Assembly: GCF_028331445.1 (NCBI RefSeq)
Contig: NZ_JAQMHX010000010.1
Location: 1 to 64,000, forward strand
Direction: 5' to 3'
Length of the DNA: 64,000 nt
Origin: Candidatus Phyllobacterium onerii
GTDB taxonomy: Bacteria > Pseudomonadota > Alphaproteobacteria > Rhizobiales > Rhizobiaceae
Below the pieces are notes generated by a model. That model saw only the letters and a program-made list of their open reading frames with translations, did no database searches and was not told where the DNA came from. The stretch's first letter is position 1, and every line of letters starts with the position of its first letter. Both the position numbers and the translations under genes were made by a program. Positions 43,387 through 52,366 of this stretch are shown here, one piece after another.

Positions 43387-43815
43387 ATGATGCGCAAGGC
43401 ATGGCTCGTGGCGGCTGGGGCGTTGGCTCTTATGACTGTCGCCACGCGCTCGGAAGCATGCGTCGACACGGCGCTGGTATTAGCGGTGGATGGTTCTGGC
43501 AGCATAACCGACGACGAATATGGATTTCAGAAGTCGGCGATCGTCTCTGCCTTTCGCGACGCATCGGTGCTGTCAGCCATACGAACCTCCGGGAGTGTGG
43601 CAGTAGCCGCTGTATTCTGGGGAGACGGCGAATTATCCTCACAAAGAATCAGCTGGATTATCATGGACGGAATCAAGCCATCGGAGCAGTTCGCGCTTGA
43701 AATGAAACGCAATGAGCGAACGGCTTGGGGAAATACCGACATAGGTGGCGGCCTCTGGGTCGCACTTGATCTGCTTTCCGGGGCGGAGCCCGTCACGCGG
43801 GAAAACATCAAGGGT
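43387..43815 (+). pseudogene. DUF1194 (VWA-like) exported protein, truncated
   Basis: A signal peptide (MMRKAWLVAAGALALMTVAT) is followed by ACVDTALVLAVDGSGSITDD, with the DxSxS metal site of VWA domains, and SIRTSG-like and GNTDIGGGLWVALDLLSGAE segments of DUF1194. The usual second half (RRVIDVSGDG...) is missing: after about 43815 the frame runs through a terminator hairpin and ends at 43977, overlapping the next ATG. The gene has been cut and joined to foreign sequence. Confidence 0.7.
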
Positions 43816-43831
43816 TTTGAATCAGCCCGAA

Positions 43832-43860
43832 GAGCCCGCCGGATTTCCGGCGGGCTCTTC
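43832..43860 (+). terminator. intrinsic terminator upstream of the SDR gene
   Basis: GAGCCCGCCGG (43832-43842), loop ATTT, CCGGCGGGCTC (43847-43857), then TTCC. It would stop transcription from the DUF1194 fragment before the SDR gene. Confidence 0.7.
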
Positions 43861-43973
43861 CAAATCTATTTCCACTCAAGGATCGCCACGATGAACGCCG
43901 CTGTCTGTTGCCCCGGGCAATCGGGTACTCGAAGATCGTCCGGAACGGCCCGCAACTATCGGAGGAGCGAAAA

Positions 43974-44738
43974 ATGAAACTATTCGATCTGCATGGTGAA
44001 GTGGCCATCGTCACAGGCGCGGGCAGTGGCATTGGGCAGGCCATAGCAATTGGGATAGCTGAGGCTGGAGCTGATGTCGCCTGTTTTGGCCATCGCTCAA
44101 ACGGTGGTTTGGATCAGACGGCAGAAAAGATTCGTGCTCTGGGCCGCAAGACCTTGACGTTCGAAGGTACTGTAGTCTCAGCGAAGGACCTTTCTGGGGC
44201 GATCGAACGAATTGAGAAAGAGCTCGGCCCGTTGACCCTCGCTGTTAACAACGCAGGCATTGGCGCTGGCGGCGAAGCCGAGACACTGGAGCTGAAGGAC
44301 TGGCAGCGGGTCTATGACGTTAACGTTACGGGCGTGTTCCTGTCTTGCCAGGCTCAAGCACGCGTAATGCTGCCCCGTAGGAAGGGGTCAATTATCAACG
44401 TCGCTTCCATATCCGGCTCGATCGTCAACCGCGACCTGAAGCAGGCAGATTATAATTCGTCCAAGGCCGCTGTCATTCATCTCTCCAAGAGTCTGGCGAT
44501 GGAGTGGATTGGCCGTGGTGTTCGGGTTAACTCGATTAGTCCTGGATACACACTGACACCGATGAATCGTCGGCCAGAAGTTGCCGACCAAGTGGAGATA
44601 TTTGCGCGGGATACGCCGATGGGTCGCTTGGCGACGCCTGAGGAAATGATCGGTCCCGCCGTATTCCTTTCGAGCCGCGCTTCGGCGTTTGTCACGGGCA
44701 TCGACCTTGTCGTCGATGGTGGATTCACTTGCTGGTAG
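43974..44738 (+). CDS. SDR-family NAD(P)-dependent oxidoreductase
   Basis: This 254-residue classical short-chain dehydrogenase has the glycine motif VTGAGSGIGQAI, NNAGIG, catalytic Ser in NVASISGS, the YNSSK Tyr/Lys pair, and a C-terminal FVTGIDLVVDGGFTCW. It resembles bacterial sugar/polyol dehydrogenases (sorbose, rhamnose, gluconate types). AGGAGCG precedes ATG 43974. A sugar-type ABC operon lies 2.2 kb downstream with a broken aldo/keto reductase gene between, so a role in sugar or polyol oxidation is likely but not shown. 246 bp of non-coding DNA follow. Confidence 0.85.
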   Translation: MKLFDLHGEVAIVTGAGSGIGQAIAIGIAEAGADVACFGHRSNGGLDQTAEKIRALGRKTLTFEGTVVSAKDLSGAIERIEKELGPLTLAVNNAGIGAGGEAETLELKDWQRVYDVNVTGVFLSCQAQARVMLPRRKGSIINVASISGSIVNRDLKQADYNSSKAAVIHLSKSLAMEWIGRGVRVNSISPGYTLTPMNRRPEVADQVEIFARDTPMGRLATPEEMIGPAVFLSSRASAFVTGIDLVVDGGFTCW

Positions 44739-44984
44739 CGGTTGGTAGGAGGGGGGATTTTCTAGTCCCTCGGCCCGACACCACAGTCTACCGCAATATA
44801 GACTTGATCCGCCGCGATCTGCGCACCGTAGTCGGCGACCATTGGTCGGTTTCTCCATCACGCTGGATGCACATTGACTCATGTTTTAAATGATAAACAA
44901 TAACGAATGGGTGCTCTGCCGCTCGAGACGAACGATGACGAAGTTCGTCGGATCAATGAATGAAGGGCAGGGAGATAAAGTCGC

Positions 44985-45950
44985 ATGAATCGCCGGAGAA
45001 TTGGAAATACGGGCGTTCACGTTACGGATGTCGCATTCGGTTGCTCGGCAATCGGTAATTTCTATAGGCTCGTCAGCGAGCAGGACGTCTCGCAAGTGCT
45101 GCAGCTCGCTTGGGATAGGGGTATCCGTTATTTTGACACCGCGCCTCACTACGGCGCGGTCGTTCGGAATACGCCTTGGCCTGTTCCTCAAGGGTCGCGA
45201 TCGGCAAAGTTATGTCGTCTCCACCAAGGTCGGTCGCCTCCTGTCGCCCGGCGAAACCCTGGAGCAGGCTGATGGGTTCATCGCGCCACTACCAATGACC
45301 GTTCGCTACGACTATTCTGGAGACGGTATTGAGGCTGCCTTCGAGCAGAGCTGCGCGCGGCTTGGGACGTCCTATATCGATGTCCTCTATGTGCACGACA
45401 TCGGCCGCCTGACCCATGGGGCCTGCCAAGAGGTGCATATGGCCGACTTGTTGGGCACCGGCATCGATCGGCTCCAACGGCTGAAGCAAGCCGGCGGCAT
45501 CGGCGCGTTCGGCCTTGGTGTGAATGAGAACGAGGCTAGCCTGGAAGTGATGGCGGCGGCGGAACTCGATGTGATCCTTTTGGCGGGACATCTCACGCTA
45601 ATTGACCGCTCGGCGGAAGAGGCGCTTGTCGCACGATGCCGGAAATCGAATACGAGCCTTGTGCTCGGCGGAATATTCAATTCCGGCATCCTGGCGACGG
45701 GGCCGGTTCCGGACGCCGTGTTCGACTATAAACCTGCGACGCCGCACATGCTCGGCGATTACTCCAAAGCCGCGCCGAGTCTTTTGAGGTACCCCTCGCC
45801 ACCGCGGCACTTCACTACGCGATGACCCACCCGGCGGTCACATCGTTGCTCCTGGGGACCGCGCAAACGCGTTCCCTGATCCGCAATCTCGATGCAATCT
45901 ATGCGCCGTGGCCCGGGGGCGGTGATGCCATCTTCGACCCGCTAGGATAG
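44985..45950 (+). pseudogene. aldo/keto reductase (aldose dehydrogenase-like), frameshifted
   Basis: Three frames give one aldo/keto reductase: RRIGNTGVHVTDVAFGCSAI, then GIRYFDTAPHYG with catalytic Asp and Tyr (to about 45155); LGLFLKGRDRQSYVVSTKVG, DYSGDGIEAAFEQSCARLGT and DVLYVHDIG (to about 45785); and EVPLATAALHYAMTHPAVTS, then LLLGTAQTRS (to 45950). It resembles D-threo-aldose (L-fucose) 1-dehydrogenases. Frameshifts lie near 45160 and 45790. The ATG has GGGAGA upstream. Its end overlaps the convergent GntR gene by nine bases. If the breaks are real, the enzyme is lost. Confidence 0.8.
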
Positions 45951-46844
45951 GGCGTGAATGCGCAGCGAGGAGAGTAGGGTCTGCTTCGATGTGCGAAGGT
46001 GATCGCGCGCGGCCGCGAGTGCCGAGGCTTCATCGCGCGATTTCAGGGCCGCGATCAGTCTCAGATGTTCGTCGATTGCGGCTGCATTACGCTCGCGTTC
46101 GTCCTTCTTATCCCACTGATAATGGTAGTGGAAAATCAATGAGATTACCTTCTGGAACTCGGCAACGAAGCGATTGCGCGTGATGCTGCCTATCGTTAGA
46201 TGAAAGCGCTCGTCCAGCAGGGAAAAATCGTGAAAGCGCTCATCTATTGCCGCCGCCAGTGCGCGATGGGCCTCGTCGAGCTCCTCTATCCTGTCCCAAA
46301 TCTGGTGGTTGTCGGGTAGCGCGATGAGCTGCGAAATCGCGTTGAGCTCAATCATCATCCGGAAATCGGAAAGCTCGATCGCGAAATCAGAAGTGAATCC
46401 AACCAGCTCCCAACCGTTTTTGGGCCGACGTTTGACAAGGCCGAACCGGCTGAGCGACGCTAGAAACTCCTGCAGGCCGTGGACGCTGACCCGAAACTGT
46501 CGGGCAAGTTCGGCGACATTGAGCGGTGTGCCCGGCGGCACGTCGAAGCGTAGGATCCAGTAGAGAAACTGACGTTCGAGCTCCTCGGGGGAAACCTGGC
46601 TCGCACTTACCGTCAGCCATTCGTCTGGGCGGGGCGTCCGCATAAGCGCTTTCTGGCGTCCCCTCCATTGCACTACCCCGATCATATCCAAACGCTCGAG
46701 GATTGAACGGATCACAGTACGGCTCACGTCGAATTGCGCGGCAAGCGCCAGTTCCGAAGCCAGCAAATCACCCGGTTTCAACGCGGAACACTCCTCGAGA
46801 ACCGCATTGAAAGTTGCCCTGAAGCGTTCGTCCGTCCGCGCCAT
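45942..46844 (-). CDS. GntR-family regulator (FCD type) of the ribose-type ABC operon
   Basis: The protein has 300 residues. An N-terminal winged helix (LLASELALAAQFDVSRTVIR, SILERLDMIGVVQWRGR) is followed by a second helix-turn-helix-like segment (LNVAELARQFRVSVHGLQEF) and an all-helical FCD effector domain (DFRMMIELNAISQLIALP, FHDFSLLDERFHLTIGSITR, with His/Asp metal ligands). The double HTH layout occurs in some sugar-acid GntR regulators. GGAGG lies eight bases before ATG 46844; the longer frame to 46898 is rejected. It is divergent from the permease gene and probably controls that operon and itself. Confidence 0.85.
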   Translation of the reverse strand: MARTDERFRATFNAVLEECSALKPGDLLASELALAAQFDVSRTVIRSILERLDMIGVVQWRGRQKALMRTPRPDEWLTVSASQVSPEELERQFLYWILRFDVPPGTPLNVAELARQFRVSVHGLQEFLASLSRFGLVKRRPKNGWELVGFTSDFAIELSDFRMMIELNAISQLIALPDNHQIWDRIEELDEAHRALAAAIDERFHDFSLLDERFHLTIGSITRNRFVAEFQKVISLIFHYHYQWDKKDERERNAAAIDEHLRLIAALKSRDEASALAAARDHLRTSKQTLLSSLRIHALS

Positions 46845-46889
46845 CGCGAGTGCCTCCTGTCTCGGCTTCCCAATATACCAAAGGACAAG

Positions 46890-46940
46890 TGTCGACAATA
46901 ATTAAAAACAATTGACAGTGGATATTTTGCTCTGCATTCT
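46890..46940 (+). promoter_or_regulatory. candidate operator and promoter of the ribose-type ABC operon
   Basis: The 133-bp divergent spacer contains the palindrome TGTCGACA at 46890-46897 and a consensus -35 box TTGACA at 46912-46917, with a weak -10 (CATTCT, 46935-46940) 17 bp further on. The palindrome just upstream of -35 is a candidate GntR site. This is a pattern-based guess. Confidence 0.35.
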
Positions 46941-46977
46941 GCATTTAATTATTTTATACCGCTCAGGGAGGGGCGTC

Positions 46978-48000
46978 ATGTCAGTTGAAGTGGATCGGCT
47001 TGCTGTGCCTTTTGCCGGCGTCAAAATTTCATCCGACGCCCTGCATAAGCTTTCAGCGCTATTCACGCTTTTCATGCTGGTCGGATTTTTTTCCTTCGGC
47101 AATGCAGCCTTCCTGAGCGTCGGTAACGGGCTGACGGTGCTCTTGCAGACGTCGGTAATCGGCCTGCTCGGGATCGGAATGACGCTGGTGATCGTGACCG
47201 GAGGTATCGATCTCAGCGTGGGTTCGGTACTGGCGCTTTCCGGAACCGTGGCCGGGCTCGCGGTCAAGGCCGGAATTCCTGTACCGCTCGGCATGGCTAT
47301 GGGAATCGCGGTCGGGGCTCTGTGTGGGGCCGTCAATGGGATCGTGGTCACGAAGATGCGCATCACGCCATTTGTCGCCACGCTGGGCATGATGCTGATC
47401 GCGCGAGGCACTGCCTTGCAGATCACCGGCGCCGCTCCGATTTCGCAGCTAGGCGAGGCGTTCGGCAAGCTGGGCAACGGTTCGCTTTTCCGAATGATCG
47501 GCATGGGTTCGAATGGGCTGCCCAAGGTCATTTTTCCGGGAATTCCCTATCCGGCGATCCTGCTTGTCGTCGTTGCCGTTGCCGTCGGCTTCATGCTGCG
47601 CCGGCGCTCCATCGGCCGCCACATCTATGCCACTGGTTCGAATGAGGAAGCCGCGCGGCTTTCCGGTGTCGAGGTCGATCGAACCAAACTTGCCGCCTAT
47701 GTCATGTCCGGCGCGCTCGCCGGATTGGCCGGGATCGTTTTGATGTCCCGACTGGTTACCGCCCAGCCCAATGAGGGCGTCATGTACGAGCTCGACGCGA
47801 TCGCTGCGGCCGTCATTGGCGGGGCGTCGCTGATGGGCGGGGTTGGCACCGTGTCAGGAACCATGATTGGCGCCTTCATCATCGGCGTCTTGCGCAACGG
47901 CCTGAACATGGCCGGCGTCTCAGCCTTCATCCAGCAGATCATCATCGGCTTCGTCGTCATCATGGCGGTCTATGTCGATCAGCTGAGAAGCCGCCGTTAA
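46978..48000 (+). CDS. ribose-type sugar ABC transporter permease
   Basis: This 340-residue RbsC/AraH-type permease has 8-10 membrane helices and the family signature GMTLVIVTGGIDLSVGSVLA, followed by NGIVVTKMRITPFVATLGMM and IVLMSRLVTAQP, GASLMGGVGTVSGTMIGA. The ATG at 46978 follows GGGAGGGGCG. It forms an operon with the binding protein (33 bp on), ATPase and alcohol dehydrogenase. The transporter belongs to the CUT2 class, which imports monosaccharides and polyols; the specific sugar cannot be read from sequence. Confidence 0.9.
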   Translation: MSVEVDRLAVPFAGVKISSDALHKLSALFTLFMLVGFFSFGNAAFLSVGNGLTVLLQTSVIGLLGIGMTLVIVTGGIDLSVGSVLALSGTVAGLAVKAGIPVPLGMAMGIAVGALCGAVNGIVVTKMRITPFVATLGMMLIARGTALQITGAAPISQLGEAFGKLGNGSLFRMIGMGSNGLPKVIFPGIPYPAILLVVVAVAVGFMLRRRSIGRHIYATGSNEEAARLSGVEVDRTKLAAYVMSGALAGLAGIVLMSRLVTAQPNEGVMYELDAIAAAVIGGASLMGGVGTVSGTMIGAFIIGVLRNGLNMAGVSAFIQQIIIGFVVIMAVYVDQLRSRR

Positions 48001-48033
48001 CCGGCAAAACTGTTTTCATCAGAGGAGGAGACT

Positions 48034-48975
48034 ATGAAGAAGACCTTGAAAGCACTGCTTCTGGCAAGCACAATGATCGCCGCGCCCGCCACCGTCATGG
48101 CGGGAGAAATCGCGGTGATCGTCAAGACGACGAACTCGAACTTCTGGCAGAATGTCAACAAGGGCGCTTCTGCCGCTATCGCCGGTCAGGGTGAACACAC
48201 GATGACCTTCAACGGCCCGGCAGCGGAGTCCGCGATTGCCGACGAACTCAGCATGGTCGAAAACGCCATCAACCGCGGCGTGATTGGCATCGTGCTCGCA
48301 CCGTCGGATCCGGATGCGCTTGCTCCGGCTGTCAAAAAGGCCAACGAAGCCGGTATTCCAGTCGCAATCATCGACTCCGCGCTCTCGGATGCCAGCAAGG
48401 GCACCTTCCAGACCTTCCTTTCGACAGATAACTGCGCGGCCGGCAAGCTTGCCGCGACGATGATGATCGACAAGGTCGGGAAAGAAGGCAAGGTGGCCGT
48501 AATGTCCTATGTGGCGGGTGTCGGTTCGGAAGTCGGTCGTGTCGGCTGCTTCGTCGATTATCTAAAGGCGAATTCCAAGCTGGAAGTCGTCGGGCCATAC
48601 TATTCGCAGTCCCAGATGGCGACTGCGCTCAACCAGACGACCGACGTGCTCGCCGCTAATCCGGATCTCAAAGGCATCTTCGGCGCCAACGAGCCGACAG
48701 CGGTCGGCATGGGCCGTGCGATCGTCCAGGCCGGCAAGGTGGGCGATGTCGTCGCCATCGGCTTTGATGGCAATGAAGACCTGCAGGCCTTCGTCAAGGA
48801 TGGTACGCTCGTCGCGACCATGGTCCAGGGTTCGTATCAGATGGGCGAACTCGGCGTGAAGGCCATTCTTGACATGGTCGGCGGCAAAAAGGCTGAGCCG
48901 GAGATCGATACGGGCGTTGTCGCTGTCACCAAGGACAATATCGCCGCTCCCGAGGCCAAGAACGTTCTGTACTGA
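48034..48975 (+). CDS. periplasmic sugar-binding protein (RbsB-like)
   Basis: This 313-residue type-I periplasmic binding protein has a signal peptide (LKALLLASTMIAAPATVMA, cleaved near residue 23) and two Rossmann-like lobes. Landmarks are VIVKTTNSNFWQNVNKGASA, GVIGIVLAPSDPDALAPAVK, NEAGIPVAIIDSALSD and FGANEPTAVGMGRAI, VAIGFDGNEDLQAFV. It resembles RbsB, FrcB and related CUT2 proteins. GAGGAGG precedes the ATG. A strong hairpin after the stop probably raises its yield relative to downstream genes. Confidence 0.92.
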   Translation: MKKTLKALLLASTMIAAPATVMAGEIAVIVKTTNSNFWQNVNKGASAAIAGQGEHTMTFNGPAAESAIADELSMVENAINRGVIGIVLAPSDPDALAPAVKKANEAGIPVAIIDSALSDASKGTFQTFLSTDNCAAGKLAATMMIDKVGKEGKVAVMSYVAGVGSEVGRVGCFVDYLKANSKLEVVGPYYSQSQMATALNQTTDVLAANPDLKGIFGANEPTAVGMGRAIVQAGKVGDVVAIGFDGNEDLQAFVKDGTLVATMVQGSYQMGELGVKAILDMVGGKKAEPEIDTGVVAVTKDNIAAPEAKNVLY

Positions 48976-48988
48976 ACCGGCGGCCGCC

Positions 48989-49023
48989 AGAAGGTAGGGG
49001 CTTCAGGCCCCTGCCTTCTCTTT
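48989..49023 (+). terminator. intra-operon hairpin after the binding-protein gene
   Basis: AGAAGGTAGGGGC (48989-49001) pairs with GCCCCTGCCTTCT (49007-49019) with one T-G wobble and a 5-base loop, followed by CTTTCC. Located between the binding protein and the ATPase gene, it would act as a partial terminator or 3' stabiliser that favours the binding protein. Confidence 0.65.
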
Positions 49024-49038
49024 CCTCAGGAAGACCTC

Positions 49039-49851
49039 ATGAATGCTCATGTCACACGATCGCGGCCGCTGGTCGAGATGATCAATATCCAGAAGAGCTT
49101 TGGCGGCGTCCACGCAGTCGAAGACGTGTCGATTGACCTCTTTCCTGGAGAGGTCGTTGGAGTCCTGGGCCATAATGGCGCGGGAAAATCCTGTCTGATG
49201 CGGATTCTCTCCGGCGCCATGGCGCCGAACGCCGGCACGATCAGGATGGGGGACGAGGATGTCCGGTTCCTATCACCTCAGGACGCCCGACGTCAGGGGG
49301 TCGAGACCATCTACCAGACGCTTGCCCTTGCCGACCATCTCGATGCTCCGTCCAATCTGTTTCTCGGCCGCGAGCTGAAGACGCGATGGGGCAATCTTGA
49401 CGACAAGAACATGATGGAGGAAGCGCGCCGGGTGCTGCATCGGCTCAACCCCAACTTCAAGAATCTGAGCGATCCGATTTCGCGATTGTCCGGCGGTCAG
49501 CGGCAGGTCATTGCCATTGCCCGCGCCATTTATTTCAAGGTGAAGATCCTCATCATGGACGAGCCGACGGCCGCGCTCGGACCAGCCGAGACAGCAATGG
49601 TCGCCGATCTCATCAGGCAGTTGCGGAGCGAAGGTATCGGCATCTTTCTCATCAGCCACGACATGCACGACGTTTTCGATCTCTGCGACCGTATTGTTGT
49701 GATGAACCGGGGACGCAATGTCGGCGGCTACTGCATCGAGGAAGTAACCAAGGATGATGTGCTGAGCCTGATCATCAAGGGCGAGATGCCCGACGGCTGG
49801 TGGCCGCGCAATGCCGCCAAGACACCACAACCCGGCCTGAGTTCGAATTGA
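49039..49851 (+). CDS. sugar ABC transporter ATPase (single-domain CUT2)
   Basis: This 270-residue protein has one ATPase domain: Walker [16 protein letters not shown]-loop [12 protein letters not shown], signature [16 protein letters not shown], Walker [14 protein letters not shown], and H-loop [18 protein letters not shown]. Most CUT2 ATPases are duplicated (about 500 residues); the single-domain form as in FrcA works as a homodimer. The Walker A has Cys after Ser where others have Ser/Thr, without clear consequence. It is co-transcribed with the flanking genes; 13 bp separate it from the dehydrogenase. Confidence 0.92.
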   Translation: MNAHVTRSRPLVEMINIQKSFGGVHAVEDVSIDLFPGEVVGVLGHNGAGKSCLMRILSGAMAPNAGTIRMGDEDVRFLSPQDARRQGVETIYQTLALADHLDAPSNLFLGRELKTRWGNLDDKNMMEEARRVLHRLNPNFKNLSDPISRLSGGQRQVIAIARAIYFKVKILIMDEPTAALGPAETAMVADLIRQLRSEGIGIFLISHDMHDVFDLCDRIVVMNRGRNVGGYCIEEVTKDDVLSLIIKGEMPDGWWPRNAAKTPQPGLSSN

Positions 49852-49864
49852 AGAAGGAAGACGA

Positions 49865-50860
49865 ATGTTATGCGGCACCTGCGTCGAACCCGGACGGTTC
49901 GAACTCATCGAACGGCCTCTTCCCGTAGACTTGCCGGAGGGCTCGGTCTTTGTCGACATCACGGCAATCGGCATTTGCGGAACGGATTATCACATCTATG
50001 CCGGCAAACATCCCTATCTCAGCTATCCGCGCGTGATTGGCCATGAACTCAGTGGCCGGCTGGTCACGCCTGTAGACGGCATCGAGGCGGGCACCCTTGT
50101 CGTGATCAATCCCTACATCGCCTGTAACAAATGCCGGGCCTGCCTGCGCGGCAAACCGAACTGCTGCTCGAACATCGCGGTGCGGGGCGTTCACTGCGAC
50201 GGCGGCCTCTGCCAGCGTGTCGCAGTTCCGGCAGGCAATCTTATGGCCGCCGAAGGACTCGACGAAATCCAGGCGGCCATGGTCGAATTCCTGGCGATCG
50301 GGGCCCATGCGGTGGCCCGTTCGGGACTGGCCGCCGGTGACCGGGTGCTGGTCACGGGCGCCGGCCCGATCGGCATCGGGACCGCGCTTTTCGCGCGGCT
50401 CGCAGGCGCCGATGTTCATCTTTTGGATTTGAGCTCGCAGCGGCTGGCTTTGGCGCGCGAGAGTTTCGATTTTCAGAATACGTATGAAGATACGTCGCGG
50501 ATCCTTGAAGGCGACCGCGCCGATGGCTTCGACACTGTCTTCGATGCAACGGGGACTGCGGTAGCGATAGAAGCGGGCTTTCCATTACTCGCGCATGGAA
50601 GCAGCTATGTGCTCGTCAGCGTCGTGAAGGATCATATTCGTTTTGACGACGCGGAATTCCACAAGCGGGAAACGCGCATCATCGGCAGCCGCAATGCCGT
50701 CCAGTCAGATTTCGAAACCGTCATGGCGGCCATCCGTGAGGGCAAGATTTCCACGGATGCCCTCTGCTCGGTGATCCTGCCGCTGGCCGACCTGCCGCAG
50801 CGCCTGCCCGAACTCGCCCAGGACAGGACCGGACTGATCAAGGCGGTGGTGAGACTCTGA
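49865..50860 (+). CDS. zinc-dependent alcohol dehydrogenase (sugar/polyol type)
   Basis: This 331-residue medium-chain dehydrogenase has catalytic zinc ligands in GICGTDYHIYAG and GHEL, structural zinc Cys residues (CNKCRACLRGKPNCC), and an NAD motif GAGPIGIGTALFARLAGA. It belongs with L-gulonate/L-galactonate 5-dehydrogenase and threonine/sorbitol-type enzymes, so it probably oxidises the imported sugar, polyol or sugar acid. It is last in the operon. The gene ends upstream of a convergent TIM-barrel gene, with a 313-bp spacer. Confidence 0.88.
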   Translation: MLCGTCVEPGRFELIERPLPVDLPEGSVFVDITAIGICGTDYHIYAGKHPYLSYPRVIGHELSGRLVTPVDGIEAGTLVVINPYIACNKCRACLRGKPNCCSNIAVRGVHCDGGLCQRVAVPAGNLMAAEGLDEIQAAMVEFLAIGAHAVARSGLAAGDRVLVTGAGPIGIGTALFARLAGADVHLLDLSSQRLALARESFDFQNTYEDTSRILEGDRADGFDTVFDATGTAVAIEAGFPLLAHGSSYVLVSVVKDHIRFDDAEFHKRETRIIGSRNAVQSDFETVMAAIREGKISTDALCSVILPLADLPQRLPELAQDRTGLIKAVVRL

Positions 50861-51041
50861 TCCAGCGCTTACGGTTGCATCCAGAGAATAATGTGGCTTA
50901 AAATTGTGGGTGTGCCTCCCACGATGCCCTACGCCGTGCCCGACGGCCACAAGATTGCGTTTCCAGAATAATGGCTGGCGGTCAAATCGGCAGTACCTTG
51001 AAGATATCGGGTAAAAAAGCGGCGCACGATGCTAGATTGGG
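50861..51041. other. intergenic spacer
   Basis: No gene or clear terminator was seen in this part of the convergent spacer between the alcohol dehydrogenase and the TIM-barrel gene. The rest of the spacer holds an aldehyde dehydrogenase remnant. Confidence 0.4.
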
Positions 51042-51170
51042 TCAGGCTGATTCGGTAACCAGATTGATGTTGAAAAAGTTATCCTTCGCCTCAGTCCTAC
51101 CTTCGGCCCATAGCCCGAGTCCTTCATGCCGTCGAAGGCAAAATTCTGACGGATGCGAAGGATGGCTCGG
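51042..51170 (-). pseudogene. aldehyde dehydrogenase, C-terminal remnant
   Basis: On the minus strand, frames read NAEPSF, RQNFAFDGMKDSGYG, then EGRTEAKDNFFNINLVTESA and a stop at 51042. This is the end of NAD-dependent aldehyde dehydrogenases (INxxxxx...PFGGxKxSGYGxEGGxEAxxxYxxxKxV). At least two frame changes occur in 40 codons. It suggests that a former pathway gene was deleted here. Confidence 0.45.
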
Positions 51171-51173
51171 CGT

Positions 51174-52025
51174 TCATGCCGCGGCGTGCCATCCATTGTG
51201 GATATGGCGGTATCCTTCGCGATAGACCACTTCCGGCGTCTCGGAAAAGTCGCGCCAGACCTTTGTCGCGGCGGCAAGGTCCTTGAGCGCTCGGCCGAAC
51301 GCCTCGATCGTCAGCCAGTCGTCGTAGCCGCTCGCGCGCAGCGCCTTGAACGTCTCCGCCCAGGGAATGTTGCCACGTCCCGGTACGCCGCGGTCGTTCT
51401 CCGAAATGTGTACATGGACGATGCGGTCACGATTTCGCGTGAAGGCGCCGATGGGGTCGGGCTCCTCGATATTGCTGTGGAAGGTGTCGTATATAGCGCG
51501 GATATTCGTATGCTCGACCGCATCGACGTGGGCCGCAAGTGCATCCATCGTGTTGAACAGGTAGCATTCGAAGCGGTTCAGTGCCTCAAGCCCGATCGTG
51601 ACGCCGCGCTTTGCAGCATGATCGCCAATCGCGCGTTGCGAGGAGACCGAGCGCGTGAGTTCCGCCGCGCTCGGACCACGTCCGGAAAATTTCCCCAGCG
51701 TCGAATGCAGCGGCCCGCTCAGCAGACTGGCGCCGAGTGCATCGCTGCAGTCGATTGCCCATTTCATGTAGTCGATGCCGCGTCTACGGGTGGCGGAGTC
51801 GGGGGCAATCAGGTTCATCGAGGGGTCGCCCATGGCGGAAACGGCAGTCCGTTCCAAGCCGATCCGCTCCAGCAGATCCCCCAGCCGCCGGTAGTCGTCT
51901 GGCGCGCCCGAAAAGACCGGGATTTCGACGCCGTCAAACCCCGTGTCCTTGATGTCCCGCAACAGTCCTTCATGCTTCCGGCCGACGCTGGTCGTCCAGA
52001 GGAACATGCACATGCCGATCTTCAC
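51174..52025 (-). CDS. TIM-barrel sugar isomerase/epimerase-like protein
   Basis: This 283-residue protein belongs to the xylose-isomerase-like TIM-barrel superfamily (AP_endonuc_2), similar to ketose 3-epimerases. It begins MKIGMCMFLWTTSVG and includes GFDGVEIPVFSG. Metal-binding residues are visible: Glu in TIGLEALNRFECY, Asp in AIYDTFHSNIEEPD, His in VHVHISENDRGVPG, Glu in LTIEAFG. Family members isomerise or epimerise keto-sugars, or act on related acids. It is transcribed away from the cluster B enzymes; the TGGTAATACCA palindrome lies 68 bp upstream. Confidence 0.85.
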   Translation of the reverse strand: MKIGMCMFLWTTSVGRKHEGLLRDIKDTGFDGVEIPVFSGAPDDYRRLGDLLERIGLERTAVSAMGDPSMNLIAPDSATRRRGIDYMKWAIDCSDALGASLLSGPLHSTLGKFSGRGPSAAELTRSVSSQRAIGDHAAKRGVTIGLEALNRFECYLFNTMDALAAHVDAVEHTNIRAIYDTFHSNIEEPDPIGAFTRNRDRIVHVHISENDRGVPGRGNIPWAETFKALRASGYDDWLTIEAFGRALKDLAAATKVWRDFSETPEVVYREGYRHIHNGWHAAA

Positions 52026-52092
52026 GTGTCCTCCTTTTTGCCGCTATGGGCCCTGCGCGCCGCTTCTAGCGACGAGTAGTTTTTGCTTTATC

Positions 52093-52103
52093 TGGTAATA
52101 CCA
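52093..52103. promoter_or_regulatory. FCD/GntR-type operator, site 1
   Basis: TGGTA-A-TACCA is a perfect 11-bp palindrome (in TCTGGTAATACCAAATTT) in the 341-bp spacer between the two divergent TIM-barrel genes. The same motif, including the TCTGGTA..TACCAAATTT context, recurs at 62071 before the ABC operon. FCD-type GntR regulators typically bind TGGT-N3-ACCA. The regulator encoded at 54479 is the likely ligand. Confidence 0.65.
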
Positions 52104-52366
52104 AATTTAGAGATCTGGTCAAGCCAATTCCTTGGTTCCGATCGCTCGCAAATGCGCGCAAGTGCAAGAGATTGCCGTTAAACGACGGCATAATAAGAGA
52201 AATATTCCGTTTTCGACCCATCTTGCATAGGATGAAAAATTACGCTAGAGCTTTGAAACAACAAAAATTGGCCAAACCAGTTGCTCAGCGGGTTGGCTGA
52301 CGAGAGGGTGGCCGTCACTGCCGCCGACGGTGCTCGAGCAAGCTGTAAACAGTCTGGGAGGACTTC

